8,760 bases of DNA from an uncultured Bryobacteraceae bacterium (GTDB lineage Bacteria > Acidobacteriota > Terriglobia > Bryobacterales > Bryobacteraceae): positions 1 to 8,760 of the forward strand of contig CAKZVG010000385.1 of assembly GCA_937921835.1 (NCBI GenBank), given 5' to 3'. Under the pieces are notes generated by a model. It saw only the letters and a list, made by a program, of their open reading frames with translations. It did no database searches and was not told the DNA's origin. The position numbers and the translations under genes are program-made. This document shows, in pieces, positions 1-7,144 of this stretch (position 1 is its first letter; every line of letters begins with the position of its first letter).

Positions 1-3000
1 CGGCGTGCTGAACTGGGTGTGGTTCCAGATGTTGATAAACTCGGCCCGGAACTGGAGGCGGAGAGACTCGCGAAGCTCGGTGTTCTTGATCACCGAAATG
101 TCCCAGTTGTTCATGCCGTCGCCGCGGATGCCGGAGAAGCGGCTGGGCATGGTGCGGATGTTGGAGCCGAGTTGTTTCCGGGTGTCGCGCTCGAAGCCTG
201 CGTCGATGTTAAACCAGCGCTCCGGGATCCGCTGGCTCCTGGGCAGCGGGATATCGGCCAGGTTGCCGAAAAAGATCGAGTTGCCGAAGCCGAGAGCGGG
301 GCCGCTCTGGCCCTGGTAGATGCCCTGAAGCTGCCAGCCGCCGATCAGGCGCGCCAGCGCGGGGTGGGACGAGCCTCCCCACCGCTTCCCCCTGCCGAAT
401 GGCATTTCCCACAGCCCGCTGACCACGATGCGGTGCGTGCGGTCCTGGTCGGAGATCACCCGCTCGGGCACCGGATCGGTGTCGTTCAAATAGCCGGTAG
501 CTTCCATGAACTTCGACCAGGTCCAGGAAGTGGAAAGCGTGTAGTCTCTTGAAAACCGCTTCTCGAAGCGGGTCTGCAAGGAGTGGTACCAGGAGTAAGC
601 CTGGTTGAAGTTGAAGCCGATGCTGGTGAAGTGCGGGTAGGGCTTCAGCAGTTGCGAACGGCTGATGTTCTGGCCCGCCAGGGACGTCTTCGGCAGCAGC
701 GGATAAAACGGGTTCGGAACGGCGGCGCCCAAGTAGTCGATCGCTGCCTGGTCGCGGACGGGTGAAGTGCTGTAGTACTGCCGCGGCGTCGGGTTGAGCT
801 GACGCCCGATGCGCTGCTTGGTGCCGCGGTTGCCGACGTAGGACACCTCGATCACCGACTGCATCGGCAGCTCCCGCTGCACTCCGAATTGCCAACGCTG
901 CATATAGGGCGAGATGAGATTTTGCTCGAAGTAGCTGATGCCCTGGCCAAGGAAGGTGGCCAGGCCGGCTCCGGCGCCCTGCGGCCGGTCGAAACCGCTC
1001 GGGAACGGAGTGGTGAGGTTGGCGATAAACGTCTGGCCGTTGTTGAGCGACGCCACGAAGTCGGTGTTGCGGCTGAAGCCAGCCTGGTTGACGTGCTGGC
1101 GGGTGACGCCCAGGGGGTCGAAGAAGATGCCGTATCCGGTGCGGATGGAGGTCTTCGGTGTCATGGCGAAAGCCAGGCCGATGCGCGGCATGAAGTTGTT
1201 TTTGTCCGCACCCCAGAGCGTGCGGGGCTCTCCGCCGACGCCCGCGAAGGTCAGTCCGCCCTTGACCTGGAACTGGCTCACCGGGATCTCGGGAATCGGC
1301 CGCAGAGCGTAGTTGGCTTTGGCCTGGGCCTCGATCGGACTGGCAGCCACCGCGTTGAACCCGCGCACGCTACGGTTGTACCGCTCGGTGACCGGCTCTT
1401 CATATTCGTAGCGCACGCCAAAGCTGAACGTCAGCCGGGTGGTCAGTTTCCAGTCGTCCTGGAAATAGGCAGACCAGGTCCTGGACTGCTCGGCGCGGTT
1501 GTCATTGATGGGGAAGAAGCCGCCGGTGGGCAGGCCGAGCAGAAAACTCGCCATGCCCTGGCCGATAGGTGAAGCCGGGGAACTGTCCAACGGGCCCCGC
1601 GTCCAGTTGGTGCCGAACTCGAAGCTGCCCGAGGACTGTCCTAAATCGAAAGCGTTCTCCCGGTAGACCCGGTATGCGGCGCCGAAGCGCATGGTGTGCG
1701 CCCGCACCATGTTGGTGAAATTCGCCGCCACGTCGTGGATGTCGTTGTAGCGGAAGTTGTGCGTCCCGTCGCCCAGGGTCCCGTAACCGGACACGTTGAT
1801 GTAGGGCAGCTTGATGGCCCGCGAGGAGACCTGGTTGATCTGGTTGACGTAGGCTGTCGAGAAGCCGAGCGCGGCCAGGTCCATGCCTACTTGTAGCGGG
1901 ATGGTACCCTCGAGAAACCGCGTGTAGCTGTAACGGGTGTTCAACAGGAACTGGGGGTTGAAGATGTAGACGTGGTCGGCGGCCAGGCCGCGGTTCTTGC
2001 GATAGAAACTCTGGCCTACGGCCCGGTTGTGGCGCACCGAGTGCTGCTGCTCGCGGTCGTTGAGATTTCCGCGGACGAAGAAGCGCTGCTTGTCGCTCAG
2101 GCTGTGGTCGACGCGGAAGACGTGGTTGAAGTACTTGTCCCATTCCGGGCCGGGAGTCGTCCAGTTGTTGCGCCCGTCGGCCGTGCCCGGCTGGTTGGGC
2201 GCCTCCCAAAAGCTGGCAATCTTGCGGGCGGTGGGGTTGATGCGGCTGGCAGGGATGATGTTGCCGGCCAGCGGTTGCCGCGAGAAACGGCCGTTGGGCG
2301 CCGGGGCGATGGTCGCCGGGTCGTAAATCTGGTATTGCGGCCCCAGTTGCAACAGGGCGGAAAAATCGCCGTTCCTCTGCTCAGTGGTCGGCACGGCCTG
2401 GGTTACGGTGCCGCGCGGATCGGCGTCATGGATACCCTCGTAGCCGTACATCCAGAAGGTGCGGTCTTTCCCGTTGTAGAGTTTCGGGATGTAGACGGGA
2501 CCGCTCGCCGATACGCCCCAGCGGTTCTGCCGGATCACCGCTTTCGGCAGTCCCGCCTTGTTCGAGAAGAACTTGTTGGCGTTGAGCTTGGGGTTCTGGA
2601 GGAAGTGGTAGGCCTGCCCGTGGAGGTCGTTGGTGCCGGCCTTGAGCGCCACGTTGATTACCGCGCCGGGAGTGAATCCGAAGCTGGCGTCGAAGGTGGC
2701 GGTCTGGATCTTGAACTCCTCCACCACCCCCGGCGGCGGCACGTAGGCCACACTGGTGCGCTGAATGTTCGGCGCGCCGTCGAGCGTGAACTCATTGGAG
2801 CCGGTGCGCGTTCCGTTGATCGCGATCGAGGACGGCGAGCCGACGTCAAACGGCCGCGTCCAGCCGCCGGTGGAGAGATTCATGACGCCCGGCGCGAGGT
2901 TGGCCAGCATGATGGGGTTGCCGTCCTTGAGCGGGAGTTCCAGGATGCGGCGGTTATCCACCACCTGGCCCATCGAAGCCGACGAAGTGTCAACCAGCGG

Positions 3001-3363
3001 GGCATCGCCGACCACCCGCACGCTCTCCGTCGCCTGGCCGACTTCGAGCGTCACGTTCAGCGTAAGGCGGTCGTTCACCCCCACCGTGATCGACTCCTGA
3101 ATGAATTTCTTGAACCCCGCCATCTCAACCGACACCGTGTACTTCCCGGGAATGAGGAATGGCAGGACGTAGTCGCCGCTCTGATTGGTGGCGGCGACGG
3201 TTCGGACGTTGGTATTGTTGTTGACCGCGGTCACCGTGACTCCGACAACCACCGCGCCGCTTTGGTCGACAACTCTTCCAAGGATCTGGCCGCGAGTCTC
3301 CTGAGCCGGTACGGCGGAGACGGCCGCGACAAGGATCAACAGTAGTGGTGTAGGTCCCTTCAT
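1..3363 (-). CDS. TonB-dependent-receptor-like outer-membrane protein with N-terminal carboxypeptidase-regulatory-like domain (3' end outside window)
   Basis: An uninterrupted reading frame of 1121 codons starts at ATG 3363-3361 and runs off the left edge. The start follows an ideal AGGAGGT (3370-3376) at 6 nt. Residues 1-21 form a Sec signal peptide with a hydrophobic LLLILVAAVSAVPA core and likely cleavage around AQ-E. Residues about 25-108 are a carboxypeptidase-regulatory-like/CnaB-type beta-sandwich (GRVVDQSGAVV, then SGDYVLPFLIPGKYTVSVEM). Residues about 110-245 match a TonB plug (ELPLKDGNP, TLDGAPN, VINVALKAGTNDLHG). The rest is beta-barrel-like, with aromatic-rich repeats such as YFQDDWKLTTRLTFSFGVRYEYEEP. 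The last visible residues, NHTQFSTP, fall within the usual closing motif of this family, so about 30-40 residues are missing. Such proteins sit in the outer membrane and are thought to import or bind large substrates; they are greatly expanded in Solibacter-type acidobacteria. The substrate cannot be read from sequence. The gene lies 238 bp downstream of the minus-strand isomerase-like gene, so read-through is possible. Confidence 0.93.
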   Translation of the reverse strand, partial: MKGPTPLLLILVAAVSAVPAQETRGQILGRVVDQSGAVVVGVTVTAVNNNTNVRTVAATNQSGDYVLPFLIPGKYTVSVEMAGFKKFIQESITVGVNDRLTLNVTLEVGQATESVRVVGDAPLVDTSSASMGQVVDNRRILELPLKDGNPIMLANLAPGVMNLSTGGWTRPFDVGSPSSIAINGTRTGSNEFTLDGAPNIQRTSVAYVPPPGVVEEFKIQTATFDASFGFTPGAVINVALKAGTNDLHGQAYHFLQNPKLNANKFFSNKAGLPKAVIRQNRWGVSASGPVYIPKLYNGKDRTFWMYGYEGIHDADPRGTVTQAVPTTEQRNGDFSALLQLGPQYQIYDPATIAPAPNGRFSRQPLAGNIIPASRINPTARKIASFWEAPNQPGTADGRNNWTTPGPEWDKYFNHVFRVDHSLSDKQRFFVRGNLNDREQQHSVRHNRAVGQSFYRKNRGLAADHVYIFNPQFLLNTRYSYTRFLEGTIPLQVGMDLAALGFSTAYVNQINQVSSRAIKLPYINVSGYGTLGDGTHNFRYNDIHDVAANFTNMVRAHTMRFGAAYRVYRENAFDLGQSSGSFEFGTNWTRGPLDSSPASPIGQGMASFLLGLPTGGFFPINDNRAEQSRTWSAYFQDDWKLTTRLTFSFGVRYEYEEPVTERYNRSVRGFNAVAASPIEAQAKANYALRPIPEIPVSQFQVKGGLTFAGVGGEPRTLWGADKNNFMPRIGLAFAMTPKTSIRTGYGIFFDPLGVTRQHVNQAGFSRNTDFVASLNNGQTFIANLTTPFPSGFDRPQGAGAGLATFLGQGISYFEQNLISPYMQRWQFGVQRELPMQSVIEVSYVGNRGTKQRIGRQLNPTPRQYYSTSPVRDQAAIDYLGAAVPNPFYPLLPKTSLAGQNISRSQLLKPYPHFTSIGFNFNQAYSWYHSLQTRFEKRFSRDYTLSTSWTWSKFMEATGYLNDTDPVPERVISDQDRTHRIVVSGLWEMPFGRGKRWGGSSHPALARLIGGWQLQGIYQGQSGPALGFGNSIFFGNLADIPLPRSQRIPERWFNIDAGFERDTRKQLGSNIRTMPSRFSGIRGDGMNNWDISVIKNTELRESLRLQFRAEFINIWNHTQFSTP

Positions 3364-3419
3364 GTTTCGACCTCCTGAACTGCGGCCCGGGGCCTGTTAC
3401 AACTACCCGGGCACCGGCC

Positions 3420-3425
3420 AGTATA
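3420..3425 (-). promoter_or_regulatory. Possible -10 element of the receptor gene
   Basis: On the minus strand this reads TATACT (5 of 6 to consensus), about 57 nt upstream of the receptor start codon. No convincing -35 hexamer is seen at 16-18 nt spacing (CTGTTT at 17). The 238-bp gap 3364-3601 otherwise shows only GC-rich short inverted repeats and no gene. If this element is real, the receptor has its own transcript rather than depending on read-through from the upstream gene. Confidence 0.3.
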
Positions 3426-3601
3426 CAGCAAGCACGAAATCGAAACAGACAAAAATGGGCGAAATGGGAAGCTGGCCCACGCCGCCGCCGGTGCGGCGCG
3501 AAATCGTGCGGCGGGAGTTTGGGCTTCCGTTCCTGCGTGGGCCACGGAGCGGCCCCGCCGCGCTGGCCGGCTGCTCCCGGAGAACAGCGCGCCAGTGGCC
3601 C

Positions 3602-5002
3602 TCAGACTTCCCGGATGACTTTGAAGCCATTCAGGCGCGAAAGGCGGTGGATGGCGAGGGTGTGGTCTCCGTAGAAGACCACACGGTGCAGTCCGGGGCC
3701 GTAGTTCTCCAGGAACTTGCGGGCGTCGGAGACTCGCGTACGGATCTTGGATCGGCAGCCGCGCGGGCTGTCCACGTTGCCCAGCACTTCGCCAGTCGAG
3801 AGCATGAAGGAGGAGGCGCCCTGGAAACGAGCTACGGTCACCGTCCCCGACGGCGGCATCAGCACCTGCAACGAAACGCCCTTGTTGTCCTCCAGGTGCG
3901 AACGTACAAGATACGGTGACGGAGCGGCGCCGATCCCGTCCATTCTGGTAGCGGCCACGCAGTGCGCGTGGATCACCTCGTTCCGGCTGGTGTCGAAGAC
4001 CGGGTCGGAGACGAAGCCGGGCTTGCCGGAGAACGAAGTCACCAGAATCTGGGTCATGGTGGAGTGAAGGTCGCACTCGCAGACGCCGTAAAGGCCGGCG
4101 TCGTTCAGCTTGGCGAAGCCTACGCAGGGGTAGGCGGGCAGGTCGCCGCGGCTGAAGCCGCCCAGACAGTCGATGGCGATGGCGTTAGCCTTCTCCCTTT
4201 GGAGGAACTCCTGCATGCCCAAGTAGAGGCGAAGCGAGGCGATGATCTCCTCGGGCGAAGGCTCGACCACTTTGACCGCCGCGCGGGTGAACTCGGCTGC
4301 CGCGGCGCGGGCCTTACCCACGTCGACCGCCTGAAACGCGGCTTTGAGGTCGGAGTAGTCCGGATAGGCGAAGGAAGTCCCGAACAGTTCGGTGTAGGGC
4401 GCGCCCGCGCGGCCGCGGGAAGGCGGCGCGACCAGCAGCACTTTGCTGTTGCGCATGACGTGGATGGTGCGGAACAGCGGCAGGTATTCGTCCAGGTCGC
4501 TGAACTCGGAGCTGGCGATGACATCAGCCTTGGCCCCCTTCTGGGCGAAGCCCGCGAAGTTGCTCCAGGAGTGGCCCGCGTAGGGCCGGGAGAACAGCAA
4601 AACCGGGCGGCGAGGTTCCTGGATCTTCTGGAGGATGGCGCCGAGGCCCGAACTCAGATTGAAGGCCAGGACGACATCGGCCTCGCTGGCGCTTTGAATC
4701 CAGGCCGAGATGTCGGCGCCCTCGCGCAGCAGTTCTCCGCCCGTGAAGCGCACCGCGCCCGGGTTACGTTTCTCGAGCAGCGCCAGGCTGGCTTCGATCT
4801 CGGCGATTTCGGCCTTCAGGTCGATGTCGGGACGGGGCCAACTCGGCTTCTGGCTGGCCAGATAGACCTTGCGGACCAGCGCCGGGCCACTCCATGGCAT
4901 GCTTTCGCCAGCCGCGCCTGCCGGCCTGGAAAACGGCGCCAGCGCGCCGAGCGACGCCAGGCTGAACTGCCGCCGGGTGAGAAATTGCAGAGTTTCGGAC
5001 AT
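3602..5002 (-). CDS. Tat-exported FucI/AraA-superfamily sugar isomerase-like protein, metal triad intact
   Basis: This is a 466-residue protein. An in-frame ATG at 5023 is rejected because AAAGGAG (5008-5014) stands 5 nt before ATG 5002-5000, and the upstream ATG overlaps the minus-strand -10 box. Residues 9-15, TRRQFSL, are a twin-arginine motif followed by a short hydrophobic stretch and a likely AGA cleavage site near residue 30, implying export as a folded, possibly metal-loaded protein. The C-terminal half resembles COG2407-type L-fucose isomerase-like proteins (YPCVGFAKLNDAGLYGVCECDL, GKPGF, HAHCVA). By hand alignment to E. coli FucI (Mn ligands Glu337, Asp361, His528, from memory) the ligands correspond to Glu309, Asp333 and His439, with identical 24-residue Glu-Asp spacing. 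FucI and AraA interconvert aldoses and ketoses, but in the cytoplasm, so an exported relative is unusual and the substrate is unknown. The protein is shorter than FucI (591 residues). Six cysteines (279, 293, 308, 310, 348, 416) are many for an exported protein but compatible with Tat. The superfamily assignment is fairly secure; isomerase activity is not shown. Confidence 0.8.
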   Translation of the reverse strand: MSETLQFLTRRQFSLASLGALAPFSRPAGAAGESMPWSGPALVRKVYLASQKPSWPRPDIDLKAEIAEIEASLALLEKRNPGAVRFTGGELLREGADISAWIQSASEADVVLAFNLSSGLGAILQKIQEPRRPVLLFSRPYAGHSWSNFAGFAQKGAKADVIASSEFSDLDEYLPLFRTIHVMRNSKVLLVAPPSRGRAGAPYTELFGTSFAYPDYSDLKAAFQAVDVGKARAAAAEFTRAAVKVVEPSPEEIIASLRLYLGMQEFLQREKANAIAIDCLGGFSRGDLPAYPCVGFAKLNDAGLYGVCECDLHSTMTQILVTSFSGKPGFVSDPVFDTSRNEVIHAHCVAATRMDGIGAAPSPYLVRSHLEDNKGVSLQVLMPPSGTVTVARFQGASSFMLSTGEVLGNVDSPRGCRSKIRTRVSDARKFLENYGPGLHRVVFYGDHTLAIHRLSRLNGFKVIREV

Positions 5003-5007
5003 GATGG

Positions 5008-5014
5008 CTCCTTT
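5008..5014 (-). promoter_or_regulatory. Shine-Dalgarno deciding the start of the minus-strand isomerase-like gene
   Basis: On the minus strand this reads AAAGGAG, 5 nt before ATG 5002-5000. It sits downstream of the alternative ATG at 5023, so translation most likely begins at 5002, giving a Tat signal with a short n-region. Confidence 0.8.
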
Positions 5015-5019
5015 GCGGG

Positions 5020-5033
5020 GCATTATATAATGC
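5020..5033. promoter_or_regulatory. Symmetric bidirectional promoter: perfect palindrome with overlapping TATAAT -10 boxes on both strands
   Basis: GCATTATATAATGC is a perfect 14-bp palindrome in the 71-bp gap between the divergent paralogues. It holds a consensus TATAAT on the plus strand at 5026-5031 and on the minus strand at 5022-5027, overlapping by two base pairs. Predicted start sites are near 5038 (plus) and 5015 (minus). These would give leaders of about 35 and 13 nt, each containing the Shine-Dalgarno site of its gene. No good -35 hexamer is seen at 17 nt on either side; CGGACA on the minus strand would need a 19-nt spacer. Divergent bacterial promoters arising from -10 symmetry are a known phenomenon. 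Because the boxes overlap, one polymerase should exclude the other. The palindrome could also be a dimeric repressor's operator. Confidence 0.7.
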
Positions 5034-5060
5034 TCGTGGATCTGTTTGTCCGGATTTCCT

Positions 5061-5066
5061 GAGAGG
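5061..5066 (+). promoter_or_regulatory. Shine-Dalgarno deciding the start of the plus-strand paralogue
   Basis: GAGAGG stands 7 nt before ATG 5074. The in-frame GTG at 5068 is only 1 nt from it, which is too close, so ATG 5074 is the preferred start. Confidence 0.65.
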
Positions 5067-5073
5067 CGTGCTT

Positions 5074-6483
5074 ATGAGCCCGGAATCAACGTTGTCGCGG
5101 CGCGAATTCGGCCTGACATCCCTGGGAGGTCTAGCCCTCTCTCCCTTGTTTGCCTCGCAGCCGGAGTGGAGCCGGATGCCTTGGACGGGACCGGCGGTGG
5201 TCCGGAAGGCGTACGTGGCGGTGCCGAAGCCGACCTGGCCGCGGCCCACGATCGAGATTGAGCGAACCCGCGCGGAACTCGAGGCCAGGCTGAGCGAAGT
5301 CGAGAAAAAGAATCCCGGTGTGGTGCGGTTCACCGGCGGTGAACTGGTTCGCACCATGGAGGAAGCGGCGGCCTGGGTGAAAGCTCCGGGCGCGGACGAG
5401 GCCGACGGCAACCTCGTGATCACCATCACGTCCGGCTCCGACGGGATGGTGAATGCCATCGGGCGGAGCGGCTTGCCGACGCTGCTCTTCCTCCGCCCCT
5501 ATGCCGGCCACGCCTGGGCCACCTTCTCGGCCTTTGCGCAGCAAGGGAACAAGGCGGACGTGCTCGCCTCCAGTAACTTCGACGACCTGGACCTCTACAT
5601 GCGCATCTTCTACACCAGTCACCAGATGCGCAGGAGCAAGGTGATCATTGTGTTGCCCGGGGACCGCCGCGACCGTCAGAGCGAGGAGTTCTCCCGCCAG
5701 TTCGGCACGGTTTTCCAATACCTGACGTACTCGGATCTCAAGGCCGCCTACGATGCCGTGGACGAGCGGGAGGCGGCGCGGGAGGCGGAGCGCTTCACGC
5801 GGGGATCCTTGCGGGTGGTCGAGCCCTCGCCGGAGAAGATCCGGCGGGCGCTGCGGTTCTATCTGGGAGTGAAAGATCTGTTACGGCGCGAGCAGGCCAA
5901 CTGCATCACCATCGACTGCCTGGGCGGGATCAACCGGGGCGAGTTGCCCGGCTATCCCTGCGTGGCCTGGTCGAAGCTCGATGACGAAGGGCTCTACGGC
6001 GTCTGCCAGGCGGACTTGCAGTGCACCATGACCCAGCTTATGCTGACGCCGCTGACCGGGAAGCCGGGCTACGTCTTCAACCCGGTCTTCGACACCAGCC
6101 GGAACGAGATCCTCCACACGCACTGCGTGGCGCCGACGGCGATGCAGGGCATTGGCGGACCGCACTCGCCTTACATCGTGCGGTCGCACCTGGAGACCCA
6201 CGACGGAGTGTCGCTCCAGGTGCTAATGCCCATCGGCGAGAAGGTGACGGTCTCAAAGTTCGAACATCCCAGGCGTTTCATGGTTTCAACCGCCGAAGTG
6301 ACTGGGAACGTGGAGAGCGATATGGGCTGCCGGACCCAGATCCGCACCCGGGTGAAGGACGCTCGCAAGATGCTGGCGAACTTCAAAGGCGGCGTACACC
6401 GGGTGACCTATTACGGGGACTATACGGACGCCATCGAGAAGATGGGCCGCCTGCTGGGCTTCGAAGTGGTTTACGAGATGTAG
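5074..6483 (+). CDS. Tat-exported FucI/AraA-superfamily paralogue with both acidic metal ligands replaced (putative pseudoenzyme)
   Basis: This is a 469-residue protein with the twin-arginine motif SRREFGL (residues 8-14), then LTSLGGLALSPLFA and likely cleavage near residue 27. It aligns along its whole length with the divergent neighbour at about half identity. The MPW motif is at residue 35 in both, and shared blocks include NPG-VRFTGGEL, RPYAGH-W, YSDLKAA, VVEPSPE, IDCLGG, DPVFDTSRNE/NPVFDTSRNE and GVSLQVLMP. The fold assignment is the same FucI-like C-terminal domain. The key difference is at the metal site. The residues matching FucI Glu337 and Asp361 are Gln312 (codon CAG at 6007) and Asn336 (AAC at 6079), while His442 is kept. 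In this family the two acids bind Mn2+ and serve in catalysis, so classical isomerase activity is doubtful. A binding, regulatory or partner-subunit role, or altered chemistry, is possible. The frame is intact and well conserved, which argues against simple decay. Confidence 0.8.
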   Translation: MSPESTLSRREFGLTSLGGLALSPLFASQPEWSRMPWTGPAVVRKAYVAVPKPTWPRPTIEIERTRAELEARLSEVEKKNPGVVRFTGGELVRTMEEAAAWVKAPGADEADGNLVITITSGSDGMVNAIGRSGLPTLLFLRPYAGHAWATFSAFAQQGNKADVLASSNFDDLDLYMRIFYTSHQMRRSKVIIVLPGDRRDRQSEEFSRQFGTVFQYLTYSDLKAAYDAVDEREAAREAERFTRGSLRVVEPSPEKIRRALRFYLGVKDLLRREQANCITIDCLGGINRGELPGYPCVAWSKLDDEGLYGVCQADLQCTMTQLMLTPLTGKPGYVFNPVFDTSRNEILHTHCVAPTAMQGIGGPHSPYIVRSHLETHDGVSLQVLMPIGEKVTVSKFEHPRRFMVSTAEVTGNVESDMGCRTQIRTRVKDARKMLANFKGGVHRVTYYGDYTDAIEKMGRLLGFEVVYEM

Positions 6484-6512
6484 GCTGGCGCGCGCGAGCG
6501 CCCCTCCGGCCG

Positions 6513-7043
6513 TTATGCGGCGGACTGGACGGCCAGTGCGCGCACCCGCGAATTCACGGACTCCAGGGCGCGGAGCACGTTCCGGACGTCGCCGGCTTCG
6601 TAGCCGAACGGATGGAACGCCAGACGGAGATACGCGCCGGCCAGCGCCTTGCGAAACGCGACCTGCTCTCGCAGCAGAACCATGCCGAGATCCGGACGGT
6701 CCACCGGCGACAGCAACGCGAGCGTGCGCGCGGCCATGTGCAGCCTTCCGAAATCCCGCGAAATCAGCCGCAGGTAGCGCCGGTACAACCGCCGCCGTCC
6801 GGAGCGGAAAGCTTCCTCCAACTCCGGCGTCCAACCATCCGTGGAACGCAGAAATTCGAAGTCCTTCAAAGCGAGAAGGCGCTCCATCGGACGGTAGCGG
6901 GCGGGGGAGTAGTTCGCCAGCCAGTCCGGATCGACGTCCCCACGGCGGGGGACCAGCAGCAGGCGTGCAACGACAGCCAGCGATGCCAGCGTAAGAACAA
7001 CGGCCAACCCGCCGGCGATGAGCCAAAGTGGAATTTCGGCCAC
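6513..7043 (-). CDS. Small single-span membrane protein of unknown function
   Basis: This is a 176-residue protein starting at GTG 7043-7041, with a strong AGGAGG (7049-7054) 5 nt upstream. Residues about 5-31 form one hydrophobic segment (IPLWLIAGGLAVVLTLASLA) followed directly by VPRRG, so the C-terminal part probably lies in the cytoplasm. The remaining about 140 residues are predicted to be helical and rich in Arg and Leu (RSGRRRLYRRYLRLISRDFGRLH, about 81-102), without any catalytic motif I recognise. I do not recognise the family. The gene converges on the plus-strand isomerase-like gene with a 29-bp gap that holds only a 5-bp GC hairpin and no T-tract. Its good ribosome-binding site and codon use like its neighbours support a real gene. 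Confidence 0.75.
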   Translation of the reverse strand: MAEIPLWLIAGGLAVVLTLASLAVVARLLLVPRRGDVDPDWLANYSPARYRPMERLLALKDFEFLRSTDGWTPELEEAFRSGRRRLYRRYLRLISRDFGRLHMAARTLALLSPVDRPDLGMVLLREQVAFRKALAGAYLRLAFHPFGYEAGDVRNVLRALESVNSRVRALAVQSAA

Positions 7044-7063
7044 CCTTTCCTCCTATCGAATAA

Positions 7064-7092
7064 AGAATACCCGAAGCCGGGTGCGGAAGCAA
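7064..7092 (-). promoter_or_regulatory. Possible promoter of the small membrane-protein gene
   Basis: On the minus strand TTGCTT (7087-7092) and TATTCT (7064-7069) are separated by 17 nt. The predicted start near 7057 lies just upstream of the AGGAGG at 7049-7054. Each hexamer matches consensus only partly, so this is a weak call helped by position. Confidence 0.35.
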
Positions 7093-7102
7093 TCAGCAAA
7101 GT

Positions 7103-7144
7103 CATAATTCTTTCAATAACCGACTTCCGAGCCTGTGAATTATG
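7103..7144. repeat. 8-bp perfect inverted repeat, CATAATTC ... GAATTATG
   Basis: CATAATTC at 7103-7110 and its exact reverse complement at 7137-7144 are separated by 26 nt. They lie in the most AT-rich part of the gap between the membrane-protein gene and the decayed redoxin gene. This may be a pair of operator half-sites (centres 34 bp apart) or a long-loop hairpin. Chance is also possible for an 8-bp match. Confidence 0.3.

Noticed and set aside
1972..3345. 457-residue open frame on the plus strand, antisense to the receptor gene.
   Set aside because: It mirrors the receptor codons in GC-rich DNA, has Val/Arg/Gly-rich composition and no family likeness. The receptor frame has signal peptide, domains and ribosome-binding site.
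3483..3498. CGCCGC-CGGT-GCGGCG hairpin upstream of the receptor gene.
   Set aside because: A 6-bp GC-only stem is common by chance at this base composition, and no T-tract follows.
3546..3577. GGAGC/GCTCC inverted repeat after the minus-strand isomerase-like gene as a terminator.
   Set aside because: The stem is only 5 bp with an imperfect interior and no T-tract follows on the minus strand.
5003..5023. Upstream ATG at 5023 as start of the minus-strand isomerase-like gene.
   Set aside because: It overlaps the minus-strand -10 box and lacks a ribosome-binding site, whereas ATG 5002 has AAAGGAG at 5 nt.
3962..5062. 366-residue open frame on the plus strand, antisense to the minus-strand isomerase-like gene.
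   Set aside because: It is a shadow of a clearly homologous coding frame, and its translation has no recognisable motif.
5068..5073. GTG 5068 as start of the plus-strand paralogue.
   Set aside because: It stands 1 nt from GAGAGG; ATG 5074 has a 7-nt spacing and aligns the MPW motif at residue 35 in both paralogues.
6487..6502. GGCGC/GCGCC hairpin between the convergent genes as a shared terminator.
   Set aside because: It has a 5-bp stem in very GC-rich sequence and no T-tract on either side.
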